NCBI GenBank assembly: GCA_020635135.1
Contig: JACKAJ010000016.1
Coordinates: 806,001-870,000, forward strand
Direction: 5' to 3'
Length of the DNA stretch: 64,000 nt
DNA from: Halobacteriovoraceae bacterium
Lineage (GTDB): Bacteria; Bdellovibrionota; Bacteriovoracia; Bacteriovoracales; Bacteriovoracaceae
Both the position numbers and the translations under genes were made by a program. The notes under the pieces were generated by a model, which made no database searches, was not told the origin of the DNA, and saw nothing but the letters and a program-made list of their open reading frames with translations. Numbering within the stretch: the first letter of the stretch is position 1; each line of letters opens with the position of its first letter. Positions 16,735 through 25,603 of this stretch are shown piece by piece.

Positions 16735-18447
16735 ATGAAAAAATCGATCTTTTACACGTTTATCATTCTCTTCTCTTGTTCAAGAGTCCCTCAAAAAGAA
16801 TTGCTCGAAGGACACTCGGAAAAACAGCACCATGCTTATACCAATAAAGTTATGATCGCGACTCAAGGTGAATATTCATCTCGAGCAGGTCTGCAAATGC
16901 TGCGTCAAGGAGGGAATATCTTTGACGCTGCTGCCGCTATATCTTTTGCTATTTCAGTTGAACGCCCGCAATCAACAGGTCTCGGGGGTGGTGGATTTAT
17001 GCTTCTCGATGGGCCAGGAATTAATGGTCCACTTTCCATTGATTTTCGAGAAATGGCTCCAGAAAAAAGTACTGAGAAAATGTATCTCGATAAGAAAGGA
17101 GAAGAAATCAAAGGTCTTTCCTTAAACGGTGCTTTGGCCAGTGGTGTTCCCGGCTTAGTTAAAGGTGTTCTGGAAATGCAAAAAAAATATGGGAAGCTCT
17201 CTCGTCTAGAAGTTTTAAAACCTGCGATCAAATTGGCTAAATTCGGTTTTCTTGTTTATCCCCATTTAGCCGATGCCCTCGAAAAGAGAAAAGATGTTTT
17301 AACCCAATACCCTGCTGCTGTTAAAATATTTTTTAAGGATGGTCGTCCTCTAAAAGTCGGTGAACATCTCGTCCAAAAAGATCTTGCCGAGACACTTAGA
17401 AAAATTGCCATTGATGGCGGTGATGCTTTTTATCGTGGAGAAATAGCGAAGGCCATTGCATCAGAATTCAAAAAAAGACAGGGTCTAATTACACTCAAAG
17501 ATTTAAAAAACTACAAAACTGTCTGGAGAAAACCTATTCACGGTCAATTCAAAGATTATGATATCTACTCCATGGCCCCACCAAGTTCAGGAGGCACACA
17601 TGTGATCGAAATTCTTAATCTCCTTGAACCTCATCAATTGTCTCAATTTGGTGCTTTAAGCGAAGAGTCGATTCATTGGATGGCATCAGCCATGAATCTC
17701 GCCTTTATTGATCGCGCACGCTATCTCGGAGATTCTGATTTCGTTCAAGTTCCCTATCAACGCTTAAGCTCAAAAAAATATGCACAGCAATTACAAAAAT
17801 ACATGACTCCAAAATTTAATGAACTTGAAATGAAGGATCTTCCCGATGCCAATCTTCCAATTGAATCCAGTGATACCACACACTTTAGCATTATGGATGT
17901 CGATGGGAATGTGGTGGTTTCAACTCAGACAATTAATTATTTAATGGGATCTGGCTTAGTAGTTCCAGGGACTGGGATAGTTATGAATGATGAAATGGAT
18001 GATTTCTCAACAAAGCCAGGTGCCAGTAATGTTTTTGGAGCGATAGGCAGTCGACAAAACCGCATTCAGCCGCGCAAGCGACCACTCAGTAGCATGTCCC
18101 CTACAATTGTAAAAAAAGACAATCAAACTGTATTAGCACTCGGCACTCCTTCTGGGACACGAATTCTTACTTGTGTAGCCCAAGTTATCGTTAATTATCT
18201 CGAGTTTAATCTTCCTCTCTACCGAGCTGTCACTGCAGGTCGCTTGCACCAACAATGGCAACCTCGCAAACTTTATTTAGAAGATGTGCTCTTTCGTAAT
18301 AAAGATCTCGTCTCAAATCTGGAGAAACGTGGCCACACCGTTGAACAAAAGGATTTGGGCTGTAAAATTCAAGCCATTGCGCTAGAAGATAAGACATTAA
18401 ATGGAGTCTCTGATATTAGAGGAGAAGGGCTCGCAGTCGGATTTTAA
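16735..18447 (+). CDS. ggt: Gamma-glutamyltransferase (lipoprotein form)
   Basis: The N-terminus MKKSIFYTFIILFSCSRVP has a lipobox-like FSC, so the precursor is probably lipid-anchored. The catalytic motif DTTHFSIMDVDGN, with the nucleophilic Thr at about residue 380 where autocleavage creates large and small subunits, and PLSSMSPTIV with GTPSGTRI are present, as is the large-subunit signature STGLGGGGFML. The enzyme removes the gamma-glutamyl group from glutathione and other peptides in the periplasm. Next to it is a glutamate-cysteine-ligase-like gene, which makes a thiol or gamma-glutamyl role for this cluster likely. Confidence 0.93.
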   Translation: MKKSIFYTFIILFSCSRVPQKELLEGHSEKQHHAYTNKVMIATQGEYSSRAGLQMLRQGGNIFDAAAAISFAISVERPQSTGLGGGGFMLLDGPGINGPLSIDFREMAPEKSTEKMYLDKKGEEIKGLSLNGALASGVPGLVKGVLEMQKKYGKLSRLEVLKPAIKLAKFGFLVYPHLADALEKRKDVLTQYPAAVKIFFKDGRPLKVGEHLVQKDLAETLRKIAIDGGDAFYRGEIAKAIASEFKKRQGLITLKDLKNYKTVWRKPIHGQFKDYDIYSMAPPSSGGTHVIEILNLLEPHQLSQFGALSEESIHWMASAMNLAFIDRARYLGDSDFVQVPYQRLSSKKYAQQLQKYMTPKFNELEMKDLPDANLPIESSDTTHFSIMDVDGNVVVSTQTINYLMGSGLVVPGTGIVMNDEMDDFSTKPGASNVFGAIGSRQNRIQPRKRPLSSMSPTIVKKDNQTVLALGTPSGTRILTCVAQVIVNYLEFNLPLYRAVTAGRLHQQWQPRKLYLEDVLFRNKDLVSNLEKRGHTVEQKDLGCKIQAIALEDKTLNGVSDIRGEGLAVGF

Positions 18448-18463
18448 AAAAGGCAGGAGAATA

Positions 18464-19903
18464 ATGGGGACTGAGGTTACGAACGTCACATTTACTGATA
18501 ACGACTTCATTAAATTCAATCAAAAGTTGAGAGAGGAAACAAAACTTCTCATGCAGTGGTTTCATCAAGATCTTTTTGAAAAACCGGAAGTTCCGAAGTG
18601 TGGGGTTGAAGTCGAAGCATGGCTAGTGGATTCCGATTTTGTCCCCTATCCAAAATCTGATAGCTTTCTCAAGCAAGTTGCTGATCCTTTAGTCGTGCCT
18701 GAGATTTCTAAATTTAATTTTGAACTTAATTCAGAACCTCTTTTTGTTGGTGAAAAATTTCTCTCACAACTCCATCAGAATTTAAAGAAGACTTGGCATC
18801 TCTGTCAGCAAAACGCAGCAAAAATTAAAGGAAAAGTTCTCACCATTGGTTCACTTCCTACTTTGCGAAAACATATGCTCACTATTGACCAACTTTATCC
18901 TAGCAAACGCTACTTTGCTCTGAATGATCGGGTTTTGAAATTACGAGACGCCGAAGACATTAAAGTCAATATCAAAGGTAAAGAAGAGCTCAGTGAAATT
19001 TTTAAAAACATTATGCTTGAAGCAGCAGCGACCAGCTTTCAGATCCACCTCCAAGTTAAACCCAGTGATGCGAAAAGATTTTACAATGCTTCAGTTATCA
19101 TTTCACCTTTCATGAGCGCACTTTGTGCGAATTCACCTTTTCTCTTTGGAAAAACGCTTTGGAGTGATACCCGAATAGCTATTTTTGAACAAGCCGTAGA
19201 TCTTCAAAACTATATGAGAAACAAAGGACGCATGGCCAGGAGGGTTACTCTTGGCAATGGCTATATTAGAGATTCTCTCTTTGAATTGTTTCTAGACAAT
19301 TTGGATGGATATCCAGTACTCCTTCCTGATGTTATTAATAGTGATCCAGAGGAACTCGCTCACTTGCGCCTCCATAATGGAACAATTTGGCGCTGGAATC
19401 GTCCTATTATTGGTGTTAGTAAAAATGGAAATCCTCATTTGCGAATCGAACATCGTGTCCCGGCTTCTGGTCCAACGATTACCGATATGATTGCCAATAT
19501 GGCCTTTTATGTAGGACTCGTCTATGCTATCGCTGAAGAGGAAAAACCTCTCGAAAACATCATTTTGTTTGAAGAATCGCGCATTAATTTCTATGAAGCA
19601 TGCAAATATGGATTTAATGCTGAATGCATTTGGAGAGATGGAAAAAAACACAATCTCCAAAGTATTCTCCTCCATGAACTATTACCTAAGGCTCGGACCA
19701 AAATCTTAGAACTTGGAACTGATCCAACCGATGTCGAATATTATTTTGATGAAATCCTTGCAAGCCGAATTCGTTCAGGGCAAAATGCTTCTAACTGGCA
19801 GCGAGCCTACATCAATACCCACGGTTCACGCTTTCAAGAACTTCTTGAAATGTACTTTACTCATCAAGAAAATGATGACCCAGTTCATACTTGGAAAGCC
19901 TAG
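18464..19903 (+). CDS. GCS2-type glutamate-cysteine ligase-like protein
   Basis: The 479-residue product has GVEVEAWLVD (the acidic nucleotide/metal motif of the GCS2/YbdK fold), FNFELNSEP, AAATSFQIHLQV and LRIEHRVPASGPT, which together match carboxylate-amine ligases of the glutamate-cysteine ligase 2 group. Such enzymes join glutamate to an amine using ATP. The start ATG at 18464 was chosen because GGAGA lies just upstream and the frame before it overlaps ggt. The neighbouring ggt gene supports a gamma-glutamyl substrate. Whether cysteine is the second substrate is unknown; no glutathione synthetase (gshB) is in the window. Confidence 0.75.
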   Translation: MGTEVTNVTFTDNDFIKFNQKLREETKLLMQWFHQDLFEKPEVPKCGVEVEAWLVDSDFVPYPKSDSFLKQVADPLVVPEISKFNFELNSEPLFVGEKFLSQLHQNLKKTWHLCQQNAAKIKGKVLTIGSLPTLRKHMLTIDQLYPSKRYFALNDRVLKLRDAEDIKVNIKGKEELSEIFKNIMLEAAATSFQIHLQVKPSDAKRFYNASVIISPFMSALCANSPFLFGKTLWSDTRIAIFEQAVDLQNYMRNKGRMARRVTLGNGYIRDSLFELFLDNLDGYPVLLPDVINSDPEELAHLRLHNGTIWRWNRPIIGVSKNGNPHLRIEHRVPASGPTITDMIANMAFYVGLVYAIAEEEKPLENIILFEESRINFYEACKYGFNAECIWRDGKKHNLQSILLHELLPKARTKILELGTDPTDVEYYFDEILASRIRSGQNASNWQRAYINTHGSRFQELLEMYFTHQENDDPVHTWKA

Positions 19904-19922
19904 ACCGTGAAATAATTTTGTT

Positions 19923-20927
19923 ATGAAACTTGATATTCTCAATTCATTGCCTGAAGGTTTCTTTAATGTTTTACCAGAAAACATAACGGATTTGTTTCCC
20001 AACCCAACTCTTATAAGTCTTGAAGGTGAAATCCAACAACCTCTTTTTATTTCCACCCTTCTCCATGGAAACGAACTCTCTAGTTTAGAAGTCATAAAAA
20101 AAATACTTAAAAATTATAATAAGCTCCCGCGAAACATCATTGTTTTTATTGGAAATACACAAGCAGCAAAGCAAGGACTGCGTCAACTCCCAGATCAAAT
20201 GGATTTCAACCGAATTTGGGCCGGCGGTGATGCCCCTGAATGCCAGTTGGCTCAAGATGTTCTCAATTTCGTGAAAGATAAAAATTTATGGGCCAGTGTC
20301 GATCTTCACAATAACACAGGCATTAATCCACTCTATGGTTGTATCAATAAAAGCCATAGTGACGACTTTGTTAAACTCGCGTCCTTGTTTGCTAGAGATA
20401 TTGTTTATTTTAAAGAACCTCATTCAGTCCAGGCCATGGCCTTTAGTCAGTTCTGCCCCTCTACAACATTGGAATGTGGCGTGAGCATGGATCCGAAAGG
20501 AATTGAAGCTGCTTTTAGTTTTCTAAAAAAACTTTTAAGCATTGAAAGTTTTGATGAAATTTCCTATCAACGAAATGAACTCAATATTTTTCGAAGCTAT
20601 TGTAAACTTAGTCTCAAAACTCAAGAATTTGATTTTGATTTTAAAAACGAATCCCCATTGAAAATTTCTTTAATGGATAATATCGACCAACTCAATTTCA
20701 AAGAAATCCCTGCTGGAACACTGCTTGCCTACCATCACAATGCTGAAAGATACTTACGAGTCATTGAAGACAACGGCGATGACATTACAGATGAGTATCT
20801 TGATTTTTCAGAAAATAAGATAACACTCAAAAAAATGGCCATTCCATCCATGCTCACCAAGAATACAGTCGTCGCTTACAGTGATTGCTTAGGATATTTC
20901 ATGCAGCATTTTACAGGTGAAGCTTAG
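19923..20927 (+). CDS. M14-family succinylglutamate desuccinylase/aspartoacylase-like deacylase
   Basis: The zinc site HGNE (in STLLHGNELSSLEVI) near residue 56, the second-part VDLHNNTG and the late acidic ECGVSMDPKG fit the AstE/AspA branch of the carboxypeptidase M14 family. Also visible is DFNRIWAG, resembling the substrate-binding DLNRxF motif. The enzymes cleave N-acyl amino acids. It follows the ligase gene by 19 bases, so the three genes ggt, ligase and deacylase probably form one amide-metabolism operon. Substrate unknown. Confidence 0.75.
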   Translation: MKLDILNSLPEGFFNVLPENITDLFPNPTLISLEGEIQQPLFISTLLHGNELSSLEVIKKILKNYNKLPRNIIVFIGNTQAAKQGLRQLPDQMDFNRIWAGGDAPECQLAQDVLNFVKDKNLWASVDLHNNTGINPLYGCINKSHSDDFVKLASLFARDIVYFKEPHSVQAMAFSQFCPSTTLECGVSMDPKGIEAAFSFLKKLLSIESFDEISYQRNELNIFRSYCKLSLKTQEFDFDFKNESPLKISLMDNIDQLNFKEIPAGTLLAYHHNAERYLRVIEDNGDDITDEYLDFSENKITLKKMAIPSMLTKNTVVAYSDCLGYFMQHFTGEA

Positions 20928-20936
20928 GACACCGCC

Positions 20937-21914
20937 CTAGGGTTTATAGATACTGTCTTGAACAAGGTTCTGGAGGGTATAGACTTTCTTTTCTACAAAT
21001 TCTTCTTCGCGAATCTCACAGTTTTGAACCTCGCAGTTTTGACAAAACCTTTTACCACAAGGCTCGAGAACAAAATGAAATTCCCCGTTAACTGGATACT
21101 CTTTGATAACTTCTTTTTCCAAATCATCAACTTCTTTATAACACTGCTCAATACTCCAAAATTCCGGCACGGCTACATGGAGATCAATATGGTGAAAATC
21201 TCCTGCTCTCATGATGCGAATAAAGTGAATGTCGATAAGACCAGGCTTGCGGTGTTTGTTAAAGAGCTGAGCGAGATTTTCTAAAAGAGGATCGCTTTGG
21301 GCATCTAAAAGAACAGAAAAAGAGAGATTGAGAATTTTCACTCCGTTATAAAAGAAATAAGCCCCTAGGCAACAGGCGATTATCGGGTCAAAAATCTCAA
21401 TCCCTGTCACTTTGACGAGAAAAACGGCAATCATGGATCCCAAGGTTGTCATAGAATCAGTGATGAGATGTTGACCTCCAGAAATAAGAGAATTGGAGTG
21501 CATGCTCTTCCCTTTTTTAAGAAGGATAAAGCCGAAACCACCATTAACCACTCCACAAAAAATAATCAAGGCCAGTCCCTGTCCCAGTTCATGTAAGCGA
21601 TGGGTGCTAAAAAAAGAACCAATACTTTCAACAATAATCCAGATACCCGCAAAGAGTATCGCCCCTCCTTCAAAAGAGCTCGCGAGAGATTCCGCTTTTC
21701 CGTGCCCATAGGGATGATCCGCATCTGCTGGTTTGTTGGCGATATAAATCACTATAAGAGTCACCATGGCTGCGAGGACGTTCACTATACTCTCTAGAGA
21801 GTCCGAAAGAATGGCCTTGGAATGCGTGATAAAATACGCGTAATACTTTATGGCAAAGAGGACAAAAGCAATAGCAACGTTAAAACGTGCTAATTTAGCT
21901 TTGGTGTTTTTCAT
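20937..21914 (-). CDS. Cation diffusion facilitator (CDF) family metal transporter
   Basis: A 325-residue protein with about six membrane segments. The TM2 metal site region SDSLESIVNV and the loop DADHPYGHGKAESLASSFEGG are hallmark CDF motifs, with TM5 HLITDSMTTLGS as second site, and a C-terminal cytosolic domain (HHIDLHVAVPE). Members export Zn2+, Fe2+ or Mn2+ by proton antiport. The C-terminus has a cysteine cluster (CGKRFCQNCEVQNCE) that is unusual and may bind metal. It converges with the M14 gene and is divergent from the DUF2177 gene. Confidence 0.88.
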   Translation of the reverse strand: MKNTKAKLARFNVAIAFVLFAIKYYAYFITHSKAILSDSLESIVNVLAAMVTLIVIYIANKPADADHPYGHGKAESLASSFEGGAILFAGIWIIVESIGSFFSTHRLHELGQGLALIIFCGVVNGGFGFILLKKGKSMHSNSLISGGQHLITDSMTTLGSMIAVFLVKVTGIEIFDPIIACCLGAYFFYNGVKILNLSFSVLLDAQSDPLLENLAQLFNKHRKPGLIDIHFIRIMRAGDFHHIDLHVAVPEFWSIEQCYKEVDDLEKEVIKEYPVNGEFHFVLEPCGKRFCQNCEVQNCEIREEEFVEKKVYTLQNLVQDSIYKP

Positions 21915-22008
21915 TGAGTTTTATTTTCTCATTTCAGTGACTAAACATCCATATTTTTTTGATAAGCATACGGTTTCATATATCGAGAAGCGTGCTATCC
22001 TTAAGTTT

Positions 22009-22410
22009 ATGACGTTTTTAAAACACTTTTCTGGAACCTTTGGATTCATCTTAATTCTCGATTACCTGTGGCTAGGACTTATTGCCAATAGGTACTTTCG
22101 AGAACTGCTGATGCCGATTGCACGCATGGATGGTGAAAAAATTTCTGTCCACTACCCTAGTGCCTTTATTGTCTACCTCCTCATGGGCTTGGCGGTGGAA
22201 TTACTGATTATTAAAAATTCACTGGTTATTGATTTAAAAAGCGCTGCTCTTTTGGGAGCGTTCTTGGGACTTGTTATCTACGGAGTCTACGATTTTACCA
22301 ATTATGCTCTCCTTAAGAATTATCCCGTTCAAATGCTCTATGTGGATGTGCTTTGGGGAACATTTTTGATGTGTGCTGTGAGTGCTTTAAGTTTTTATTT
22401 TCACCGTTAG
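22009..22410 (+). CDS. DUF2177 family membrane protein
   Basis: A 133-residue protein with four predicted membrane segments. The opening LILDYLWLGLIANRYFRE and the end YGVYDFTNYALLKNYPVQMLYVDVLWGT are diagnostic of the DUF2177 family. Function is unknown. The ATG at 22009 was chosen over an upstream start inside the divergent CDF gene because the family begins close to the first membrane segment. The divergent layout with the CDF gene leaves about 94 bases of shared upstream region. Confidence 0.8.
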   Translation: MTFLKHFSGTFGFILILDYLWLGLIANRYFRELLMPIARMDGEKISVHYPSAFIVYLLMGLAVELLIIKNSLVIDLKSAALLGAFLGLVIYGVYDFTNYALLKNYPVQMLYVDVLWGTFLMCAVSALSFYFHR

Positions 22411-22414
22411 GTAC

Positions 22415-22782
22415 TTAAAGCGAGCAAATCATCGTAATTTTAGTTCCTAGAGGGAAAATCATTTGGTGTTCATTATAAATCGGTGACGAAAATGTCAATC
22501 CATCACTTGATCCAGGTGGAACAATGACGAGTTCAAGGCTACCGTTAGGACCACCTTTTAAATACCAGCCAGCTTCCATTCCATAGCCAATACCTGCCTG
22601 AAGGATATAACCGCAAGGCAAAGCTCGTACAACGTAATGCCTATGGGTTTAGAAGCTTCAAAAACTATCGCCTGAAACTTCTCTACTCTTGCCGATAAGT
22701 CGGTGTTACATGGAAGTTTATAAGAGGAAAATGGCTTCCTCTGGATACTTGCGTCCAAAAACAAAAAAAGGAGATTAAACAA
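22415..22782 (-). pseudogene. Frameshifted gene remnant, C-terminus resembling ADP-ribosyltransferase-type fold
   Basis: On the minus strand one frame (22782 to about 22640) reads plausible protein, and a second frame (about 22650 to 22415) continues it; the joint sits near 22630-22650, where a single-base indel would restore one reading frame of about 120 codons. Neither half has a good start signal. The C-terminal part, LELVIVPPGSSDGLTF and IYNEHQMIFPLGTKITMI, resembles the end of ART-type toxins (PkG...S.ypxExEvlfpxgTkf), but key arginine and Ser-Thr-Ser motifs are not seen. The frameshift could be real decay or a sequencing error. Confidence 0.4.
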
Positions 22783-22907
22783 TCAATCACTTACGTCGAT
22801 AAGACTTAAAATTGAACTAAGATGAAGATCTGAAATACTTTGTTAATCGTGGGTTCGAGCTTTTACCCACTGCCTACCAAGGACAGTCATTAAACACCAG
22901 AAAATAA

Positions 22908-22930
22908 AAAAGCCAGCTTGCGCTGGCTTT
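22908..22930 (-). terminator. Rho-independent terminator after tRNA-Glu
   Basis: On the minus strand AAAGCCAGC-GCAA-GCTGGCTTTTTT forms a stem of about 9 bp followed by a T-run. It lies 10 bases after the CCA end of tRNA-Glu and ends the Lys-Glu tRNA transcript. Confidence 0.85.
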
Positions 22931-22939
22931 ATAATTTTC

Positions 22940-23017
22940 TGGTACTCCCAAGGGGATTCGAACCCCTGTTACCGCCGTGAAAAGGCGATGTCCTAGACCG
23001 GGCTAGACGATGGGAGC
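22940..23017 (-). tRNA. tRNA-Glu (anticodon TTC)
   Basis: The minus strand folds into a cloverleaf: acceptor stem GCTCCCA with TGGGAGT, anticodon arm CGCC-TTTTCAC-GGCG with anticodon TTC, T arm with GGTTCGAAT, and an encoded CCA at 22942-22940. The length is 78 bases with CCA. It is transcribed after tRNA-Lys and before the terminator at 22908. Confidence 0.95.
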
Positions 23018-23064
23018 GTATTTTGAATTTTTTTGAAATACTCTCTTCGTGTACCGGAAATAAA

Positions 23065-23141
23065 TGGTGATCCCGCTGTGACTCGAACACAGGACCCCCT
23101 CCTTAAAAGGGAGGTGCTCTAACCAACTGAGCTACGAGACC
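23065..23141 (-). tRNA. tRNA-Lys (anticodon TTT)
   Basis: The minus strand gives acceptor stem GGTCTCG with CGGGATC (two wobble pairs), D arm AGCTCAGTTGGTTAGAGC, anticodon arm with loop CTTTTAA (anticodon TTT), T arm with TGTTCGAGTCA, and an encoded CCA. It is 77 bases with CCA and lies directly upstream of tRNA-Glu in the same transcript. Confidence 0.95.
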
Positions 23142-23165
23142 ACTCAATTTATTTACAGGACTAAA

Positions 23166-23194
23166 AAAATAGGGCCACAAAAGCGGAAAGTCAA
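23166..23194 (-). promoter_or_regulatory. Sigma-70 promoter for tRNA-Lys/tRNA-Glu
   Basis: On the minus strand TTGACT (23194-23189), a 17-base spacer and TATTTT (23171-23166) give a near-consensus housekeeping promoter 25 bases before the 5' end of tRNA-Lys. Confidence 0.7.
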
Positions 23195-23230
23195 CGACAA
23201 AACACTGCGAGCATGTTAGTCATTTTCACA

Positions 23231-24511
23231 ATGGATAAAACAGTCTCCTTCCACACCCTGGGGTGCCGCTTAAATTTTTCAGAAACCGGCTCGATTGCCG
23301 ATGGCTTTTTAAAAAGAGGCTATCGTATTGTTGAATTTGGTAAGCCATCTGACGTGACTTTTCTCAACACTTGCACCGTCACTGATGGAGCCGATTCCAG
23401 TTGCCGGAACCTGATTCGCAAAGCCCATAAGCTCTCTCCTGGTGGTAAAATAGTAGTGGCTGGTTGCTACGCACAAATGGAGTCCGAAAAAATTCAAAAA
23501 ATGCAAGGTGTAGACCTCATCTTGGGTAATTCTGAAAAATACCGAGTCTTCGATTATCTCGATGAAGACGACGACAATATGATTAAGATCGACCAGACCA
23601 ATGAGTTTTGGGGAGCTTATACCACTCCCGGCGATATGGGTCATACCCGCGCATTTTTAAAAATCCAAGATGGCTGCAATTATGTTTGTAGCTTTTGTAT
23701 CATCCCTTTTGCCCGAGGTCGTTCACGCACCATCAGTGTTGCTAATGCGACTAAGAATGCAAGAGAGCTTGTGAATATTGGCTACAAAGAAATTGTTCTC
23801 ACAGGTGTGAACATCGGTGAGTACGAATCCCAAAGTGGAGAGAGGTTGGAAACTCTTATTGAGGAGCTTGCAAAAATTGAAGGACTAAAAAGATTAAGAC
23901 TTTCTTCAGTTGAACCCAATACAATTACAAAGAGCTTATTGAAAACTCTGAAAGCAACTAAAATTTACCAAGATCATTTTCACATTCCCCTTCAAAGTGG
24001 TGACGATGGGATTTTAAAATCCATGCGCAGAAAATACACTGTCGAACAGTACCGCCAAACTATTGAACTCATAAAAAATGAATTTCCAAACTGTGGTATT
24101 GGTGCTGACGTTATTGTTGGTTATCCAGGGGAAACGGAAGAACAATTTCAAAATACTTACAAGTTATTAGATGAACTTCCCATTACTCACTTTCATGTCT
24201 TTCCTTTTTCAAAACGCAAAGGAACAACAGCAGCAAAACTCGATGATCAAATTACCCAGGCTGAGAAAAAAAGACGGGTTTCTCTTCTCAATGAGCTTGG
24301 GGATAAGAAACTTGAAAAATTTGCTCGGTCTTTTGTTGGATCAAACCAAAATGTGCTTTTCGAACAAAAAAAAGAAAATTACTGGATTGGTCAAACACCC
24401 CAGTTCCTTAAAATTAAGGTTAGAGATGATAAATTGCAAAAAAACCAAATTGCTCAAATAAAAATCCTAGAATCGCAAAATAGCGCTTTGCTAGGCGCTA
24501 TCCATTTATAA
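23231..24511 (+). CDS. mtaB: tRNA t6A37 methylthiotransferase MtaB
   Basis: The N-terminal UPF0004 domain (FHTLGCRLNFSET, NTCTVTDGADSSCRNLIRKA, VVAGCYAQ) holds three cysteines for one Fe-S cluster. The radical-SAM motif DGCNYVCSFCIIPFARGRSR supplies the CxxxCxxC second cluster. The C-terminal region is TRAM-like. NTCTVT and the length of 426 residues favour MtaB over MiaB or RimO. It adds a methylthio group to t6A37 of tRNAs reading ANN codons. An ATG at 23213 is in frame; 23231 was preferred from family alignment. No clear Shine-Dalgarno supports either. Confidence 0.9.
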   Translation: MDKTVSFHTLGCRLNFSETGSIADGFLKRGYRIVEFGKPSDVTFLNTCTVTDGADSSCRNLIRKAHKLSPGGKIVVAGCYAQMESEKIQKMQGVDLILGNSEKYRVFDYLDEDDDNMIKIDQTNEFWGAYTTPGDMGHTRAFLKIQDGCNYVCSFCIIPFARGRSRTISVANATKNARELVNIGYKEIVLTGVNIGEYESQSGERLETLIEELAKIEGLKRLRLSSVEPNTITKSLLKTLKATKIYQDHFHIPLQSGDDGILKSMRRKYTVEQYRQTIELIKNEFPNCGIGADVIVGYPGETEEQFQNTYKLLDELPITHFHVFPFSKRKGTTAAKLDDQITQAEKKRRVSLLNELGDKKLEKFARSFVGSNQNVLFEQKKENYWIGQTPQFLKIKVRDDKLQKNQIAQIKILESQNSALLGAIHL

Positions 24512-24604
24512 ATACTTAAAGTAATTTCCTGATTGTGGCGAAAAGCTTGTTACAATAGAATAATATTGAGTTTCCTCAAGATCATTTTTTTAAGGAGAAA
24601 GAGT

Positions 24605-25600
24605 ATGAAGAAAGTGATTGTTTTTTTAAGTGTATTTTCACTATTTCTGGCCGGTTGTTCATCAACTCGCTATGGAAATAGAAATCCCGCAAACGTTGGG
24701 ACAACAGGATTAACTGCTGCTCTCAAGAAATTTTTAAAAGAATCCCTTCACGTTGCTGACAACAGCGCAGATGAAGTGGATAACTTTTTTAAGGCCCTCA
24801 TCAAAGGAAGTGGTAAAACAGCTGATGAACTAGGACTTCCTAGAAGAGAGACGAGTGAAAAATTTTCACTCGACGATATCAATAGCACATCGGCTAAGCA
24901 CATCCTCGATGAAATTTTAAAAGCCGATCTTAAAGTTGGAGCTTTCAACTTTAAAGCTAAAGAAGCTGATATTGTTTCTATAAGCGAAATTGCTGCTAAT
25001 AAACTCGCTATTTACAGAAATGCAAGCAAATCAGCAGATAAAGGAAGAAAAGTTTTCAGCAAAGCAGGTTACACTTCAACTCAGAGACAAATTGTTGCTG
25101 ACTACTTAAATAAAAATGAACTTCCTGATGCAACAAAAAAGAAAATCCGCGATGAAGTGGCTGCTTTTTTGAATACCAAGGGAAGCTACTATGACGATCT
25201 TAAAAATGCGACAGGAGAAAGAAGAGCTGCTTTAGAGAGCCTTCTGGAAGAAGCCATCGCCACTCAAATTATTACAAAAGGTGAACACTCTCTTCTTTCA
25301 TCGACTGGGTGTAAAAACCTCGATGCTGAAAGACTTGGCGTTCTCGATGAAATTTTAACAAACTTCAATGAATTAATTAAAGAAGCTGGCGGCTCAGTAG
25401 ACGATGAAACTTTTGTTAAAAAATTCCAAGAAGCCTACACTCGCGTTGTTCTCAACAAAGAACTCGACGAACTTCGCGGCGAAGAACTTGAAATGGCAGA
25501 CAATGCCTTTAGATGGGCCTGTAAAGGTCTTAAAGTTAAGAAAACAACAGACGGTTCATCTTGTAACATCGTAAAAATCCCTGCAGGTTATTGCGAATAA
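24605..25600 (+). CDS. Lipoprotein of unknown function
   Basis: MKKVIVFLSVFSLFLAGCSSTRYG has a textbook lipobox (LAGC). The 310-residue mature part is hydrophilic and mostly alpha-helical by composition, with three cysteines near the C-terminus (TGCKNLD, WACKGLK, SCNIV) and a final YCE. AAGGAGAAAG precedes the ATG at 24605; an ORF opening at 24533 has no such signal. A weaker sigma-54-like site (TGGCGAAAAGCTTGTT) lies at 24536. Only three bases separate it from the 1615-residue lipoprotein gene, so the two are co-transcribed and may form a complex. No family recognised. Confidence 0.7.
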   Translation: MKKVIVFLSVFSLFLAGCSSTRYGNRNPANVGTTGLTAALKKFLKESLHVADNSADEVDNFFKALIKGSGKTADELGLPRRETSEKFSLDDINSTSAKHILDEILKADLKVGAFNFKAKEADIVSISEIAANKLAIYRNASKSADKGRKVFSKAGYTSTQRQIVADYLNKNELPDATKKKIRDEVAAFLNTKGSYYDDLKNATGERRAALESLLEEAIATQIITKGEHSLLSSTGCKNLDAERLGVLDEILTNFNELIKEAGGSVDDETFVKKFQEAYTRVVLNKELDELRGEELEMADNAFRWACKGLKVKKTTDGSSCNIVKIPAGYCE

Positions 25601-25603
25601 TGA

